Positions 1-8,399 of a stretch of DNA of 39,513 nucleotides are shown here, in pieces. The position numbers and the translations under genes are program-made. The stretch lies in NCBI GenBank assembly GCA_903918195.1, contig CAIXDS010000362.1, forward strand, positions 1 to 39,513, in the 5' to 3' direction. The stretch is from an uncultured Acetobacteraceae bacterium. GTDB taxonomy: Bacteria; Pseudomonadota; Alphaproteobacteria; Acetobacterales; Acetobacteraceae. Below the pieces are notes generated by a model. It did not search any database, was not told the origin of the DNA, and saw nothing but the letters and a program-made list of their open reading frames with translations. Each line of letters opens with the position of its first letter. The first letter of the stretch is position 1.

Positions 1-40
1 GGAAGGGCCGCGGCATCTCCTCCCCCCCTCTTCCCAAAAC

Positions 41-110
41 CCTTAAAACGAATGGGTTCTAAGGGCTGCGCCCTTAGCGGGGTCCAGGGGCAGAGCCCCT
101 GGCCTTCCTT
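41..110 (+). repeat. Dispersed tandem-hairpin element, copy 1
   Basis: This is the first of four related elements in the window. It has a CTTAAAACGAATGGGTTC-type left end, then a perfect 8-bp stem (CTAAGGGC/GCCCTTAG, 59-77, loop TGC), then a second perfect 8-bp stem (CCAGGGGC/GCCCCTGG, 84-102, loop AGA), and ends in GGCCTTCCTT. Compared with the copy at 10081 the first stem carries a compensatory change (C-G pair to T-A pair), and the second stem is one pair longer on both sides. It lies just upstream of prfC. By analogy with the other copies it probably marks the 3' end of a plus-strand gene lying off the window. Confidence 0.85.
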
Positions 111-172
111 CGCCCTGTCCATGCCGCCACGACGGGGTGCAGGGCGCCGGCAAGGCCGTTATAAGCCCCGCC

Positions 173-1726
173 ATGACCGACGCTCCCCCCTCCGAGATGG
201 CGACCGAAATCTCCCGCCGGCGCACCTTCGCCATCATCTCCCACCCCGATGCCGGCAAGACCACGCTGACCGAGCGGCTGTTGCGCCTGGGCGGCGCCAT
301 CCAGATGGCCGGCAACGTCCGCGCCAAGCGCGAGCAGCGCAAAACCCGCTCGGACTGGATGAGCATCGAGCGCGAGCGCGGCATCTCGGTGGTGACCTCG
401 GTGATGACCTTCGAGCACGCCGGCTGCGTGTTCAACCTGCTCGACACGCCGGGCCACGAGGATTTCTCCGAGGACACCTACCGCACCCTGACCGCGGTGG
501 ATTCCGCGGTGATGGTGATCGACGCCGCCAAGGGCATCGAGGCGCGCACAAAGAAACTGTTCGAAATCTGCCGCATGCGCGACATTCCGATCATTACCTT
601 CGTCAACAAGATGGACCGCGAGAGCCAGGACGTCTTTGCCTTGCTCGACGAGGTTTCTTCCACCCTCGCGCTGGATACGGCGCCGGTCACCTGGCCAGTC
701 GGCCGGGCGGCCGATTTCGTCGGCACGTATGATCTGCGCCAGCGCGAGTACCGGCTCACCCGGGAGTTGGCCCAATCCGACCCCCGCTTCGCCGCCCTCG
801 ACGAGGAGATGGAACTGGTCCGCGCGGCGCTGCCGGAATTCGAGGTGGCGCCGTTCATGGAGGGGCACCTGACGCCGGTGTATTTCGGCAGCGCCATGAA
901 GGAGATCGGCGTGGCCGACCTGCTGCAGGGCCTGGCGGAGTACGGTCCCCGCCCGCGCGCGCAGGCCGCCGATACGCGGGTGGTGGAGGCGACCGAAGCC
1001 AACCTGACCGCGCTGGTGTTCAAGATCCAGGCGAACATGGACCCCAACCACCGCGACCGCATCGCCTTTGCCCGCGTGTGCTCCGGGCGGCTGGCACGGG
1101 GGATGCGGCTGAAGCAGGTCCGCACCGGCAAGCTGATCCCGCTGCACGCGCCGCAATTCTTCTTCGCCCGCGACCGCGCGCTGGCCGAGGAGGCGTTCGC
1201 CGGCGACGTGGTGGGCATTCCCAACCACGGCACGCTGCGCATCGGCGACACGCTGAGCGAATCCGAGGATCTGAATTTCGTCGGCGTGCCCTATTTCGCC
1301 CCGGAAATCCTGCGCCGGGTGCGGCTGGACGACGCCATGAAGGCGAAAAAACTGCGCCAGGCGCTGCAGGAACTGGCCGAGGAAGGGGTGGTGCAGCTGT
1401 TCCGTCCGCAGGACGGCAGCCCGCCGATGGTGGGCGTGGTGGGCACGCTGCAGCTTGACGTGCTGCAGGCGCGGCTGGCGGCCGAGTACGGGGTGAAGAT
1501 CGGCTTCGAGACGCCGCCCTTCCAACTCGCACGCTGGCTGTCCGGCGAGCGCACATTGGTGGAACGGTTCGCCGCCGACCAGCGCAGCGGCATGGCCGAC
1601 GATGTGGATGGCGATCCGGTGTTCCTGGCCAGCTCGGCTTTCATGTTGCGGCGCACGGCGGAGCTGAATCCGGGGCTGACGTTCCGGGACATTAAGGACC
1701 ACCGGGCGGAGAAGACGGCGGCCTGA
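173..1726 (+). CDS. prfC: Peptide chain release factor 3 (RF3)
   Basis: RF3 is a translational GTPase that recycles RF1/RF2 from the ribosome after peptide release in the cytoplasm. The sequence shows the G1 loop SHPDAGKT about 25 residues in, the RERGISV switch I region, G3 DTPGHEDFSED and G4 NKMDRE, followed by the beta-barrel domain II and the RF3-specific C-terminal domain. The length (517 aa from this start) is slightly below the usual ~530. I chose the ATG at 173 (MTDAPPSEMATEIS...) because it matches the short N-terminal tail of the family. A GTG at 137 and an ATG at 197 are also in frame. The gene appears monocistronic, preceded by hairpin-repeat copy 1 and converging on the repeat-protein gene. 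Confidence 0.96.
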   Translation: MTDAPPSEMATEISRRRTFAIISHPDAGKTTLTERLLRLGGAIQMAGNVRAKREQRKTRSDWMSIERERGISVVTSVMTFEHAGCVFNLLDTPGHEDFSEDTYRTLTAVDSAVMVIDAAKGIEARTKKLFEICRMRDIPIITFVNKMDRESQDVFALLDEVSSTLALDTAPVTWPVGRAADFVGTYDLRQREYRLTRELAQSDPRFAALDEEMELVRAALPEFEVAPFMEGHLTPVYFGSAMKEIGVADLLQGLAEYGPRPRAQAADTRVVEATEANLTALVFKIQANMDPNHRDRIAFARVCSGRLARGMRLKQVRTGKLIPLHAPQFFFARDRALAEEAFAGDVVGIPNHGTLRIGDTLSESEDLNFVGVPYFAPEILRRVRLDDAMKAKKLRQALQELAEEGVVQLFRPQDGSPPMVGVVGTLQLDVLQARLAAEYGVKIGFETPPFQLARWLSGERTLVERFAADQRSGMADDVDGDPVFLASSAFMLRRTAELNPGLTFRDIKDHRAEKTAA

Positions 1727-1743
1727 TGCGCCCGGCGGCGAGG

Positions 1744-1837
1744 GAAGGAAGGCCAGGGCTCTGCCCTGGACCCGCCGTCGCGCGCAGCGCGCCCTCGGCG
1801 CGACGGGCAGTGGCCCCTTGGAATCCATTCCGTTTAA
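1744..1837 (-). repeat. Dispersed tandem-hairpin element, copy 2
   Basis: Read on the minus strand it begins inside the stop codon of the six-module protein gene (TTTAAACGGAATGGATTCC...), continues with CCAAGGGGCC, an inserted GC-rich module able to form CCGTCGCGC/GCGCGACGG, then CGGGTCCAGGGCAGAGCCCTGG and CCTTCCTT. The second hairpin (CCAGGGC-AGA-GCCCTGG) is identical to that of copy 3. Lying between convergent prfC and the repeat-protein gene, it probably serves as 3' UTR and terminator for the minus-strand gene. Confidence 0.85.
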
Positions 1838-4800
1838 GTCTTGAAGTTGCTCTTAACGTAGACGAGGCCGAACATCGACTGGTCGAGCAAGGGAATCGCC
1901 TTGGCCACGGTGTTCTCGATCCAGGCATACTGGTTGAGCTGCTGTAGCTTCCCGTCGCGGAAGATGGTGGCGAAGGGCAGGTTGGAGAGGATGCTGTCGG
2001 CCAGGAATGTCCCCAGCGCGGTTGTGCCGACGCCGGCCGCACCGCTGCTAAGCCCGTTGCCCACATATTTCGTGTGGTCGTAACTGGTGGCGATGTCAGC
2101 GCTGTAGCCGCGGTACTTCGCCGCCGGCGGGTTGGCGATGCCATGCCCCTGCAGCGCCAGTTCCTCCAGCGCCTCGTTGGTCATCAGCGTCTTCTGCACG
2201 ATCAGGTAGGTGTGCGTGTCCCACGCCACGGTAGCCACGCTGGGGTTGAGCAGGCCGTTCTGCGTTGCCTGCTGGATCGCCCCCGCCATGGCGTCGAACT
2301 GGCGCTGCATGTCCTCGCGATAGACCTGCAGCGTCGCCTGGCCGGCGGCATTGGAGTTCAGCGCGTTCAGGCTGGTTGCCTCGATGACCGCCTCGGCATT
2401 GGCTTCCAGGCGCTGGATGCCGGTAAGGGCGACGCCAGCCAGCGCCTCCTGGTACAGGGTGGTCCATTCGGCCGCCAGGTTGCTGGTGTGGAACAGCCCG
2501 TCGGCCCCGGCGGTCCAGGTGTGGCCGTTGACGATCTGCACGTTGGAGATGAAGCTGCCGTCCAGCGTTACCACCGTGTTCGCGTCGGGCGCGGTATACG
2601 AAATGGCGGTGGCGCCGGCGGCCGGCGCACCGGGCACGAGTACGACCGGCCCCGTCGCGGTCGCGCTCTTGCTGAAGTCGGCGGCGACATAGACCCGGCG
2701 GAACATCGCTTCGTTCAGCGCCGCGGCTTCATCCGCCACCGTCAGGCTCGGGTTGCCGAGCTGGTCAAACTGTACGAACTGGTCGCTCTGCATCGCGCTG
2801 GCGAACGGCAGCTGCGTCATGATCACATCGCCGAGGAAGCTGGACACCGCCAGCTTGCCGCTATCCAGCCCGCCGCCGACATAATACGTCGTAGAATCGA
2901 ACCAGCCCTGCACGTTGTAGGCATAGCCGCGGTACTGCGGCGCGGTCGGCACCACCTGGCCCTCGCCCTGCAGCGCCAGCTCCTCCAGCGTCTCCGAGGT
3001 CAGGCTCGGCCCCTGCAACGTCTGCTGCAGCTGCAGGTAGCTCTGCTGAGTGAAGGTGGCGGTGTCGGAAATGCCGAGCGTCTGCTGGTCGATTTTCATG
3101 GCGGCATCGATCGCGTCGAAGGTGCGCTGCAATGTCTCCCGCGCGTATTCCTCCTGGGCCGCCGAGGCATTGAAGATGCCGGTGTTCTCGAACACCGCCT
3201 CGGCATTGCCCTCCAGCCGCTGCAGCGGGGTCAGCGTGTCGCCGTTCCCGGCCAGCATGGTCTGGTAGGCGGCGCGCCATTCCATTTCCAGATTGGCGCT
3301 GGTGTAGAACTGACCGTTCGCGTCGGCCACCCAGGTATGCGCCGTCACGCCGCTGATGGTGTTGCCGATCACCGTGCCGTCCAGCGTGGTGACGCTGGCG
3401 GCACCGGTGGGCGCGGCAGCGGCCGGGCCACGGCCCGGCACCAGGAAATCGGCCGCCGTATAGAGCTGGGTGAACATCGAGGCGTTCAGCGCCGCCACCG
3501 CGGCCGACAGCGTGTTCTCGGCCGCGCCGTTCTGGTTGAGCTGCTCGAGTTTGCCGTTTCTCACGATAACCGGGAAGGGAAGGTGCGACAGCACGCTGTC
3601 GTCAAGGAAGTCGGCAATGGCCCGCTCGCCGGTGTTCACCCCGCCGCCGACATACAGCGTGTGGGAGTCCACGTTGTTTTGCATGTCGTTGGTGTAGCCG
3701 TTGTAACGGGCGGAGGGCGGGTGGTTCAGCCCGTGGCCCTGCAGGGCCAGTTCTTCCAGCGTCGCGTCGCTCTGCAGGACATGGCCGAGCGTGAGGTAGT
3801 CCTGTGTCGTCAGTGACGTGATGCCGCTGAGCCGGGCGTCATTCATGGCGCCGGCAATGGCGTCGATCTCGCGCTGGATGTCTTCGCGGTCGATCTCCTG
3901 CTGTTTCTCGCTGAGGGCGGACAGGCCGGTATTCTCGAACACCGCCTCGGCGTTCGCCTCCAGCCGCTGCACGTAGGTCAGCGACGCGCCGGCCAGCGCC
4001 TGGTGATAGAGGGTGTACCACTCCAATGTCAGATCGGTCGTGGTGTGGAACAGGCCATCGGCGCCGGCGGTCCAGACATGCGGCAGGTCGGTGATGGTGT
4101 TGGAAATCACGTTGCCGGTCAGTGTGGTGATCTGCCCCTCACCGGCCACCGGCGCTGGCGGCGCGATGGTCGGCACGGTCACCACCGCCGTGGAGGTAGT
4201 ACTGAAGTCGCCGGCCACGTAGACGCTGGTGAACAGCGTATTGTTCAGCGCCTGCACGGCCGCGACCAGCGTATCCTCCGCGTTGCCGTTCTGGTTCAGC
4301 ACCTCCTCGGTGCCATTTTCCTCCACGGTCGGGAACGGCAGGTGCGTCAGGATACTGTCGTCGAAGAAGCTGGCGACCGCTTTCTGGCCCTGGTTCAGCC
4401 CACCGCCGACATAGTACGTCACCGTGTCGGAGTTGTTCTGGAAATTCTGTGTATAGCCGTTGTATTTTGCCAGCGGCGGGTCGTTCAGCCCGTGCCCTTC
4501 GATGGCCAGTTCTTCCAGTGACGCATCCGCCTGCAGCGCGTTGCCGATGGCCAGGTAGTTCTGCGTGGTCAGCAGCGTGCTGCCGAGCCCGAGCCGCGCC
4601 ATGATGGTGGCCACCGCGTCGAACTCGCGCTGCGCGTCCTCGCGCCACGCCTGTGCCTTCGCGCCGGAGGCGTCGCTGCCCAGCTTGGTGAACTCGAACA
4701 CCGCCTCGGCATTGCCTTCCCAGCGCTCCTCCGCGGTCAGGGTGTTGCCCTGGCCCGCCTGCATGATGGCGAAGTATTTCTCCCACTCGGCGGCCAGGTT

Positions 4801-6477
4801 GGTGGTGGTGTGGAACACGCCATCCGCGCCGACCGTCCAGACATGGCCGTTCAATGTGATTGTGATCGACGTCGCGATCGAAGCGCCGAACAAGGTGGTG
4901 GCGGTGCCGGCCGGTGTGGTGCCGCCCGGCGGTGTGCTGCCCGGGATGTTGAAGTCGCTGGCGTTAAGAACGAGCTGGAACATCATCTGGTTCAGCCCGT
5001 CTACCGCCGCCTGCACGGTGTTCTCGGCGGCACCGTTCTGGTTGAGCTGCTCGATCTCGCCGCTCCTGGCGATCGTGGGGAAGCACAGGTGCGACAACAG
5101 GTCATCGTCGAAGAAATTGGCGATTGCCCGCTCGCCGGTGTTCAGCCCGGGGCCGACATACAGCGTGTGGTTGTCGGTATTGTTCTGGAAGTCGGTGGTG
5201 TAGCCGTTGTAGCGGGTCAGGGACTGGTTGTTGAGCCCGTGCCCCTGGATGGCGAGTTCCAGCAGCGCCGGGGCGTCCTGCAACGCATGTTCCAGCTGCA
5301 CATAGGTCTGCACCGTCAGCGCGGTCTGGCCATTCATGCCGAGCGCCGTCATGGCGGCCGAGATGGCGTCGAACTCACGCTGCACATCCGCGCGGTCGCG
5401 CGCCTGGAGGGCGGCGCTCAGTTTTGCCAGGCCGGTGTTCTCGAACACCGCCTCGGCATTGCCTTCCAGCCGCTGCACCGCGGTCAGCCCGCCGCCCTGG
5501 CCGGCCAGCATGAGCCCGTAATAGCCCTGCCATTCGGTGGCGAGGTTGGTCGTGGTCTGGTACTCGCCGTTGGCATCGGCGGTCCAGACATGCGTGACGC
5601 CGTTCCCGAGCACGGCGTTGGAAATAGTCAGCGTGGTGGCGACGGCATCGCCGAACAGCCCCGTCATGGTGCCCGCGGCGGGGGCGGGCGAGGCCGGCGG
5701 TGCCGTTGGGGTGGAACTGGCGGTGCCCGCGGTGGTGGAGAAGTCGGCGGCGGTGTAGACCCGCGTGAACATGGCCGCGTCCAGCGCGCCGGTGGCGTCG
5801 CTGAGCGTGTTCTCGGCGTCGCCGTTCTGGTTGAGCTGCTCGATCTGGCCGTTCTGCGCGATCACCGGGAAGGGCAGGTGGGTCAGCACCACATCGTCGA
5901 AGAACGTGGCCAGTGCGTTCTGGTTGTTGTCCAGCCCGCCGCCGATATACAGCGTGGCGCCATCGACGTTGTTCTGGAAATCGATGGTGTAACCATTGTA
6001 TTTGGGCACCGAGGGGCCGTTCAGCCCGTGCCCCTGCATGGCCAGTTCCTCGAGCGCCGGGTCGGACTGCATCGCCCGGCCGATGGCCAGGTAGTTCTGC
6101 GTGGTCAGCGGGGCGCTGCCGGAAATGCCCGCCTCGGTCATGGCGCCGGCGATGGCGTCGATCTCGCGCTGCACGTCCTCGCGGTCGCGTTCCTGGACGG
6201 TGGCACTCAGTTTCGACAGGCCGGTATTCAGGAACACCGCTTCGGCGTTGCCTTCCAGCCGCTGGATCGGCGAGAGCGTGTTGGCGAGGCCATCGACCAT
6301 TTTAGTGTACAGGCCCTGCCATTCGGTGGCGAGGTCGGTAGCGGTGTGGAACAATCCATTGGCGTCGGCGGTCCACACATGGGGCAGGATGCCGCCGCCG
6401 GCCGTGGTGCCTGAGAGCGTACCTGGAATGGTATCGCCAAAGAACGTCATGACCTTGACGGCGCCGCTGTCGCTCAT
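1834..6477 (-). CDS. Large six-module repeat protein of unknown function
   Basis: I do not recognise the family. The 1547-residue product is six divergent copies of a ~230-245-residue module joined by short Pro/Ala/Gly/Thr-rich linkers; approximate residues are 9-247, 271-510, 525-759, 782-1012, 1027-1269 and 1302-1546. Landmarks recurring in most modules are HVWTADANG, a TEW motif, RLEGNAEAVFENTGL, REDVQREFDAI, LTTQNYLAIG, LEELAIQGHGLN, YNGYTxDFQNN, LYVGGGLN, FFDDxxLTHLPFP, EQLNQNGxAENT and VYxAADFS. The last two modules are the most diverged. The protein is low in Lys, has apparently a single Cys (residue 465), and shows no N-terminal signal peptide or membrane helix. That profile is common in large exported or surface repeat proteins, but export is only an inference, and no RTX nonapeptides are seen. 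It is transcribed alone from an AT-rich upstream region. Start: ATG at 6477; no strong RBS. Confidence 0.85.
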   Translation of the reverse strand: MSDSGAVKVMTFFGDTIPGTLSGTTAGGGILPHVWTADANGLFHTATDLATEWQGLYTKMVDGLANTLSPIQRLEGNAEAVFLNTGLSKLSATVQERDREDVQREIDAIAGAMTEAGISGSAPLTTQNYLAIGRAMQSDPALEELAMQGHGLNGPSVPKYNGYTIDFQNNVDGATLYIGGGLDNNQNALATFFDDVVLTHLPFPVIAQNGQIEQLNQNGDAENTLSDATGALDAAMFTRVYTAADFSTTAGTASSTPTAPPASPAPAAGTMTGLFGDAVATTLTISNAVLGNGVTHVWTADANGEYQTTTNLATEWQGYYGLMLAGQGGGLTAVQRLEGNAEAVFENTGLAKLSAALQARDRADVQREFDAISAAMTALGMNGQTALTVQTYVQLEHALQDAPALLELAIQGHGLNNQSLTRYNGYTTDFQNNTDNHTLYVGPGLNTGERAIANFFDDDLLSHLCFPTIARSGEIEQLNQNGAAENTVQAAVDGLNQMMFQLVLNASDFNIPGSTPPGGTTPAGTATTLFGASIATSITITLNGHVWTVGADGVFHTTTNLAAEWEKYFAIMQAGQGNTLTAEERWEGNAEAVFEFTKLGSDASGAKAQAWREDAQREFDAVATIMARLGLGSTLLTTQNYLAIGNALQADASLEELAIEGHGLNDPPLAKYNGYTQNFQNNSDTVTYYVGGGLNQGQKAVASFFDDSILTHLPFPTVEENGTEEVLNQNGNAEDTLVAAVQALNNTLFTSVYVAGDFSTTSTAVVTVPTIAPPAPVAGEGQITTLTGNVISNTITDLPHVWTAGADGLFHTTTDLTLEWYTLYHQALAGASLTYVQRLEANAEAVFENTGLSALSEKQQEIDREDIQREIDAIAGAMNDARLSGITSLTTQDYLTLGHVLQSDATLEELALQGHGLNHPPSARYNGYTNDMQNNVDSHTLYVGGGVNTGERAIADFLDDSVLSHLPFPVIVRNGKLEQLNQNGAAENTLSAAVAALNASMFTQLYTAADFLVPGRGPAAAAPTGAASVTTLDGTVIGNTISGVTAHTWVADANGQFYTSANLEMEWRAAYQTMLAGNGDTLTPLQRLEGNAEAVFENTGIFNASAAQEEYARETLQRTFDAIDAAMKIDQQTLGISDTATFTQQSYLQLQQTLQGPSLTSETLEELALQGEGQVVPTAPQYRGYAYNVQGWFDSTTYYVGGGLDSGKLAVSSFLGDVIMTQLPFASAMQSDQFVQFDQLGNPSLTVADEAAALNEAMFRRVYVAADFSKSATATGPVVLVPGAPAAGATAISYTAPDANTVVTLDGSFISNVQIVNGHTWTAGADGLFHTSNLAAEWTTLYQEALAGVALTGIQRLEANAEAVIEATSLNALNSNAAGQATLQVYREDMQRQFDAMAGAIQQATQNGLLNPSVATVAWDTHTYLIVQKTLMTNEALEELALQGHGIANPPAAKYRGYSADIATSYDHTKYVGNGLSSGAAGVGTTALGTFLADSILSNLPFATIFRDGKLQQLNQYAWIENTVAKAIPLLDQSMFGLVYVKSNFKT
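1840..6453 (-). repeat. Six tandem ~240-codon modules within the large repeat gene
   Basis: Approximate module spans in window coordinates, in protein order, are 5737-6453, 4948-5667, 4201-4905, 3442-4134, 2671-3399 and 1840-2574. The modules align over their whole length at protein level. At DNA level they are divergent, so this is an old duplication series rather than a recent expansion. The linkers differ in sequence but share a Pro/Ala/Thr/Gly character. Confidence 0.85.
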
Positions 6478-6995
6478 GTCGTTTCTCGCTCACTCGCTCG
6501 GTTGGTTTGGATGCTCTCCGCCCCTGCAAGCCTCGGATGCTTCAATGGCCGGGACGATTTCGTAAGGAATAGATAATTAGTTAACAAAATACAAACGGAA
6601 TCACACATTCGACGTGTCATCAGAACGTCGTCAACACTAGGTCAGCAGGGCGCGGGCAAACCGGAGTGTTGCATTGTTCAGAATTAGCACAGAAAAGATT
6701 GTAAGCATCCGACGCCGACCAGCATGCAGCGTGACCGAGGCTGGCCGGATGAGACATGTCACCTGAGCGCGAAACATTTTTGATACAGCGGATCAAAACG
6801 TTCCGCGATCTTCCAAGAGTATCGTGACGATCTTGTTGCAGGACGACGGCACCATCCGATCCGCGCATCGGCCGGGCAGGGCGCAACGCGCGCTCCAGGT
6901 GAGATCAAACGACCCTTGACGCATGCAACGAACGCCCGCTCTACTCGCGCCGGCGGAGTGGCATCGGGCTGGCTCGGCTGGAGCGCCCTGTTGGC
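6478..6995. other. Long AT-richer divergent intergenic region
   Basis: No convincing gene is seen in these ~520 bases. About 6555-6620 is clearly AT-rich for this genome (GGAATAGATAATTAGTTAACAAAATAC-like) and probably carries the promoter of the minus-strand six-module gene. I could not fix a convincing -35/-10 pair there. The right part carries a candidate promoter for the plus-strand membrane-protein gene. Short open frames here lack coding character. Confidence 0.5.
6916..6945 (+). promoter_or_regulatory. Candidate sigma-70 promoter for the DUF2142 gene
   Basis: TTGACG (6916-6921) and TCTACT (6940-6945) are separated by 18 bp, about 50 bp upstream of the ATG at 6996. The -35 is good and the -10 is weak. 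This is a sequence-only prediction. Confidence 0.3.
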
Positions 6996-8396
6996 ATGCT
7001 GTCGAGACCCGCCGTGGTACCCACAACGAACACCGTCCTGGCGATTGTCTATTTCTTCCTCGGACTGATCGTGGTCGCCAATCTGGCGGTCGAGGTGCCG
7101 CCGTTCCAGAATCCGGACGAGCCGACGCATTTCCTGCGGGCTGAGCAACTCAGCCGGTTTGTGCCCATCGGCCAGCGGATCGGACCGCGTGCCGCCGGCG
7201 GCGAGGCCGATCCTGGCATTTTGCGGGTGTTTCTTTCCTTCGGCTCCATCCCCTTCAAAGGCGATCATAAAGTCACGCGCGCCATGTATGCGGATGCCGC
7301 CAGGGTGGGCTGGGGCGGCGGCACCATGCTGGCGGAATTCTCCAATACGGCGGTCTATCCGCCATTCCTGTATGCGCCGTCGGTGTTCGCCATCTGGACC
7401 GGCAAGCTCTTCCATATCCCGGTCGTCCAGACGCTTTACCTCGCGCGGGCGGCCACCGGTGTGGCGGGCGTGGCAATCGGGGCGGCCGCAATCGCTTTGG
7501 CGGGAATGGCGGCGCCCTGGCTGTTTGTGCTGCTATCGCTGCCGATGTCGCTGGCGCAGATGGCCTCGCCCTCCCAGGACGGGCTCATGATTCCGCTCGC
7601 CGCCCTGGCGGCGGCGCTGCTGTTCAGCGGACTCCGCCGCGCCGGACCGGTCTCGTTGCCGCGCTTTCTTACCGCATGTGTGTGCCTGGCCTTGATCAGC
7701 ACGGCGCGCCCGCCGAATGCCGCGCTCGCGCTTCTGCTGTTATTGCCGTGGGGTCCGCCGTTGCGGCTGCGTCTGGCCGGTGCCGCCGCGGTCGTGGCGG
7801 CGACACTTGCCTGGGCCGGCCTGGCGGCCATGACCGCGGCCGTGGCGTTCCGCGCCGACGTGACGCCCGAGCATTTTCCCGATCCCGCCGCGCAGCTTGC
7901 CGGCGTGCTGGCCGATCCGGCCGCCTTTGTCGCGGCACTCGGCGAAACGCTGCGGCTGTGGTCCATGACGTTGATCCGTCAGGTCGTGGGCAGTCTCGGC
8001 TGGCTGGATACGCCGTTGCCGGACTGGTTGCACAGCCTCGCCTGGGTGGCGCTGGCGGTGGGCGCGCTGCTATCCGCCCGCTCCGGCACGAAGCTGCCGC
8101 GGCGGTTGCTTGTCACGGCGGCCAGCGGCACCGCGATCCTCGCAGCCGTTTTCGGCATGTTCCTGATCCAGTACCTGATGTGGACCCCGGTTGGAGCGCC
8201 GTCGATCGAGGGTGTGCAGGGCCGGTATTTTTTGCCGCCGTTGATGTTTGCCGCCGGACTGCTGGTGATCGAACTGCCGTTGGCAGGAAGCTATGGCCGC
8301 CTGATCCGCATCGGCCTCTCGGTCGCGCTCGTCATGTTTCCCGTTGTCGCCTTCACCGCGACCCTGCGGGCGATCGTGGGGCGGTACTATTTCTAG
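6996..8396 (+). CDS. DUF2142-type polytopic membrane protein (GT-C-like)
   Basis: The product is a 466-residue integral inner-membrane protein with about ten hydrophobic helices. After the first helix it has the FQNPDEPTHFLRAEQ motif characteristic of DUF2142 proteins. That family resembles GT-C glycosyltransferases, in which an acidic motif in the first outer loop takes part in sugar transfer from a lipid-linked donor. A YPP/YAP-containing loop and the GVQGRYFLPPL motif near the C terminus also fit DUF2142. The next gene, an acyltransferase-3, starts four bases after this stop, so the two are probably cotranscribed and may modify a surface or exported glycan. The substrate is unknown. Confidence 0.75.
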   Translation: MLSRPAVVPTTNTVLAIVYFFLGLIVVANLAVEVPPFQNPDEPTHFLRAEQLSRFVPIGQRIGPRAAGGEADPGILRVFLSFGSIPFKGDHKVTRAMYADAARVGWGGGTMLAEFSNTAVYPPFLYAPSVFAIWTGKLFHIPVVQTLYLARAATGVAGVAIGAAAIALAGMAAPWLFVLLSLPMSLAQMASPSQDGLMIPLAALAAALLFSGLRRAGPVSLPRFLTACVCLALISTARPPNAALALLLLLPWGPPLRLRLAGAAAVVAATLAWAGLAAMTAAVAFRADVTPEHFPDPAAQLAGVLADPAAFVAALGETLRLWSMTLIRQVVGSLGWLDTPLPDWLHSLAWVALAVGALLSARSGTKLPRRLLVTAASGTAILAAVFGMFLIQYLMWTPVGAPSIEGVQGRYFLPPLMFAAGLLVIELPLAGSYGRLIRIGLSVALVMFPVVAFTATLRAIVGRYYF

Positions 8397-8399
8397 GGC

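Noticed and set aside
2074..6414. Long open frames on the plus strand opposite the six-module gene (e.g. 2074-3816 and 4810-6414)
   Set aside because: They are Arg/His/Gly/Val-rich antisense translations caused by strong GC bias at third codon positions. The minus-strand frame has clear modular conservation and the plus frames have none.
6620..6886. 88-codon minus-strand frame in the long intergenic region
   Set aside because: It has no RBS, an atypical residue mix and no family resemblance, and it lies in an AT-rich probable promoter region.
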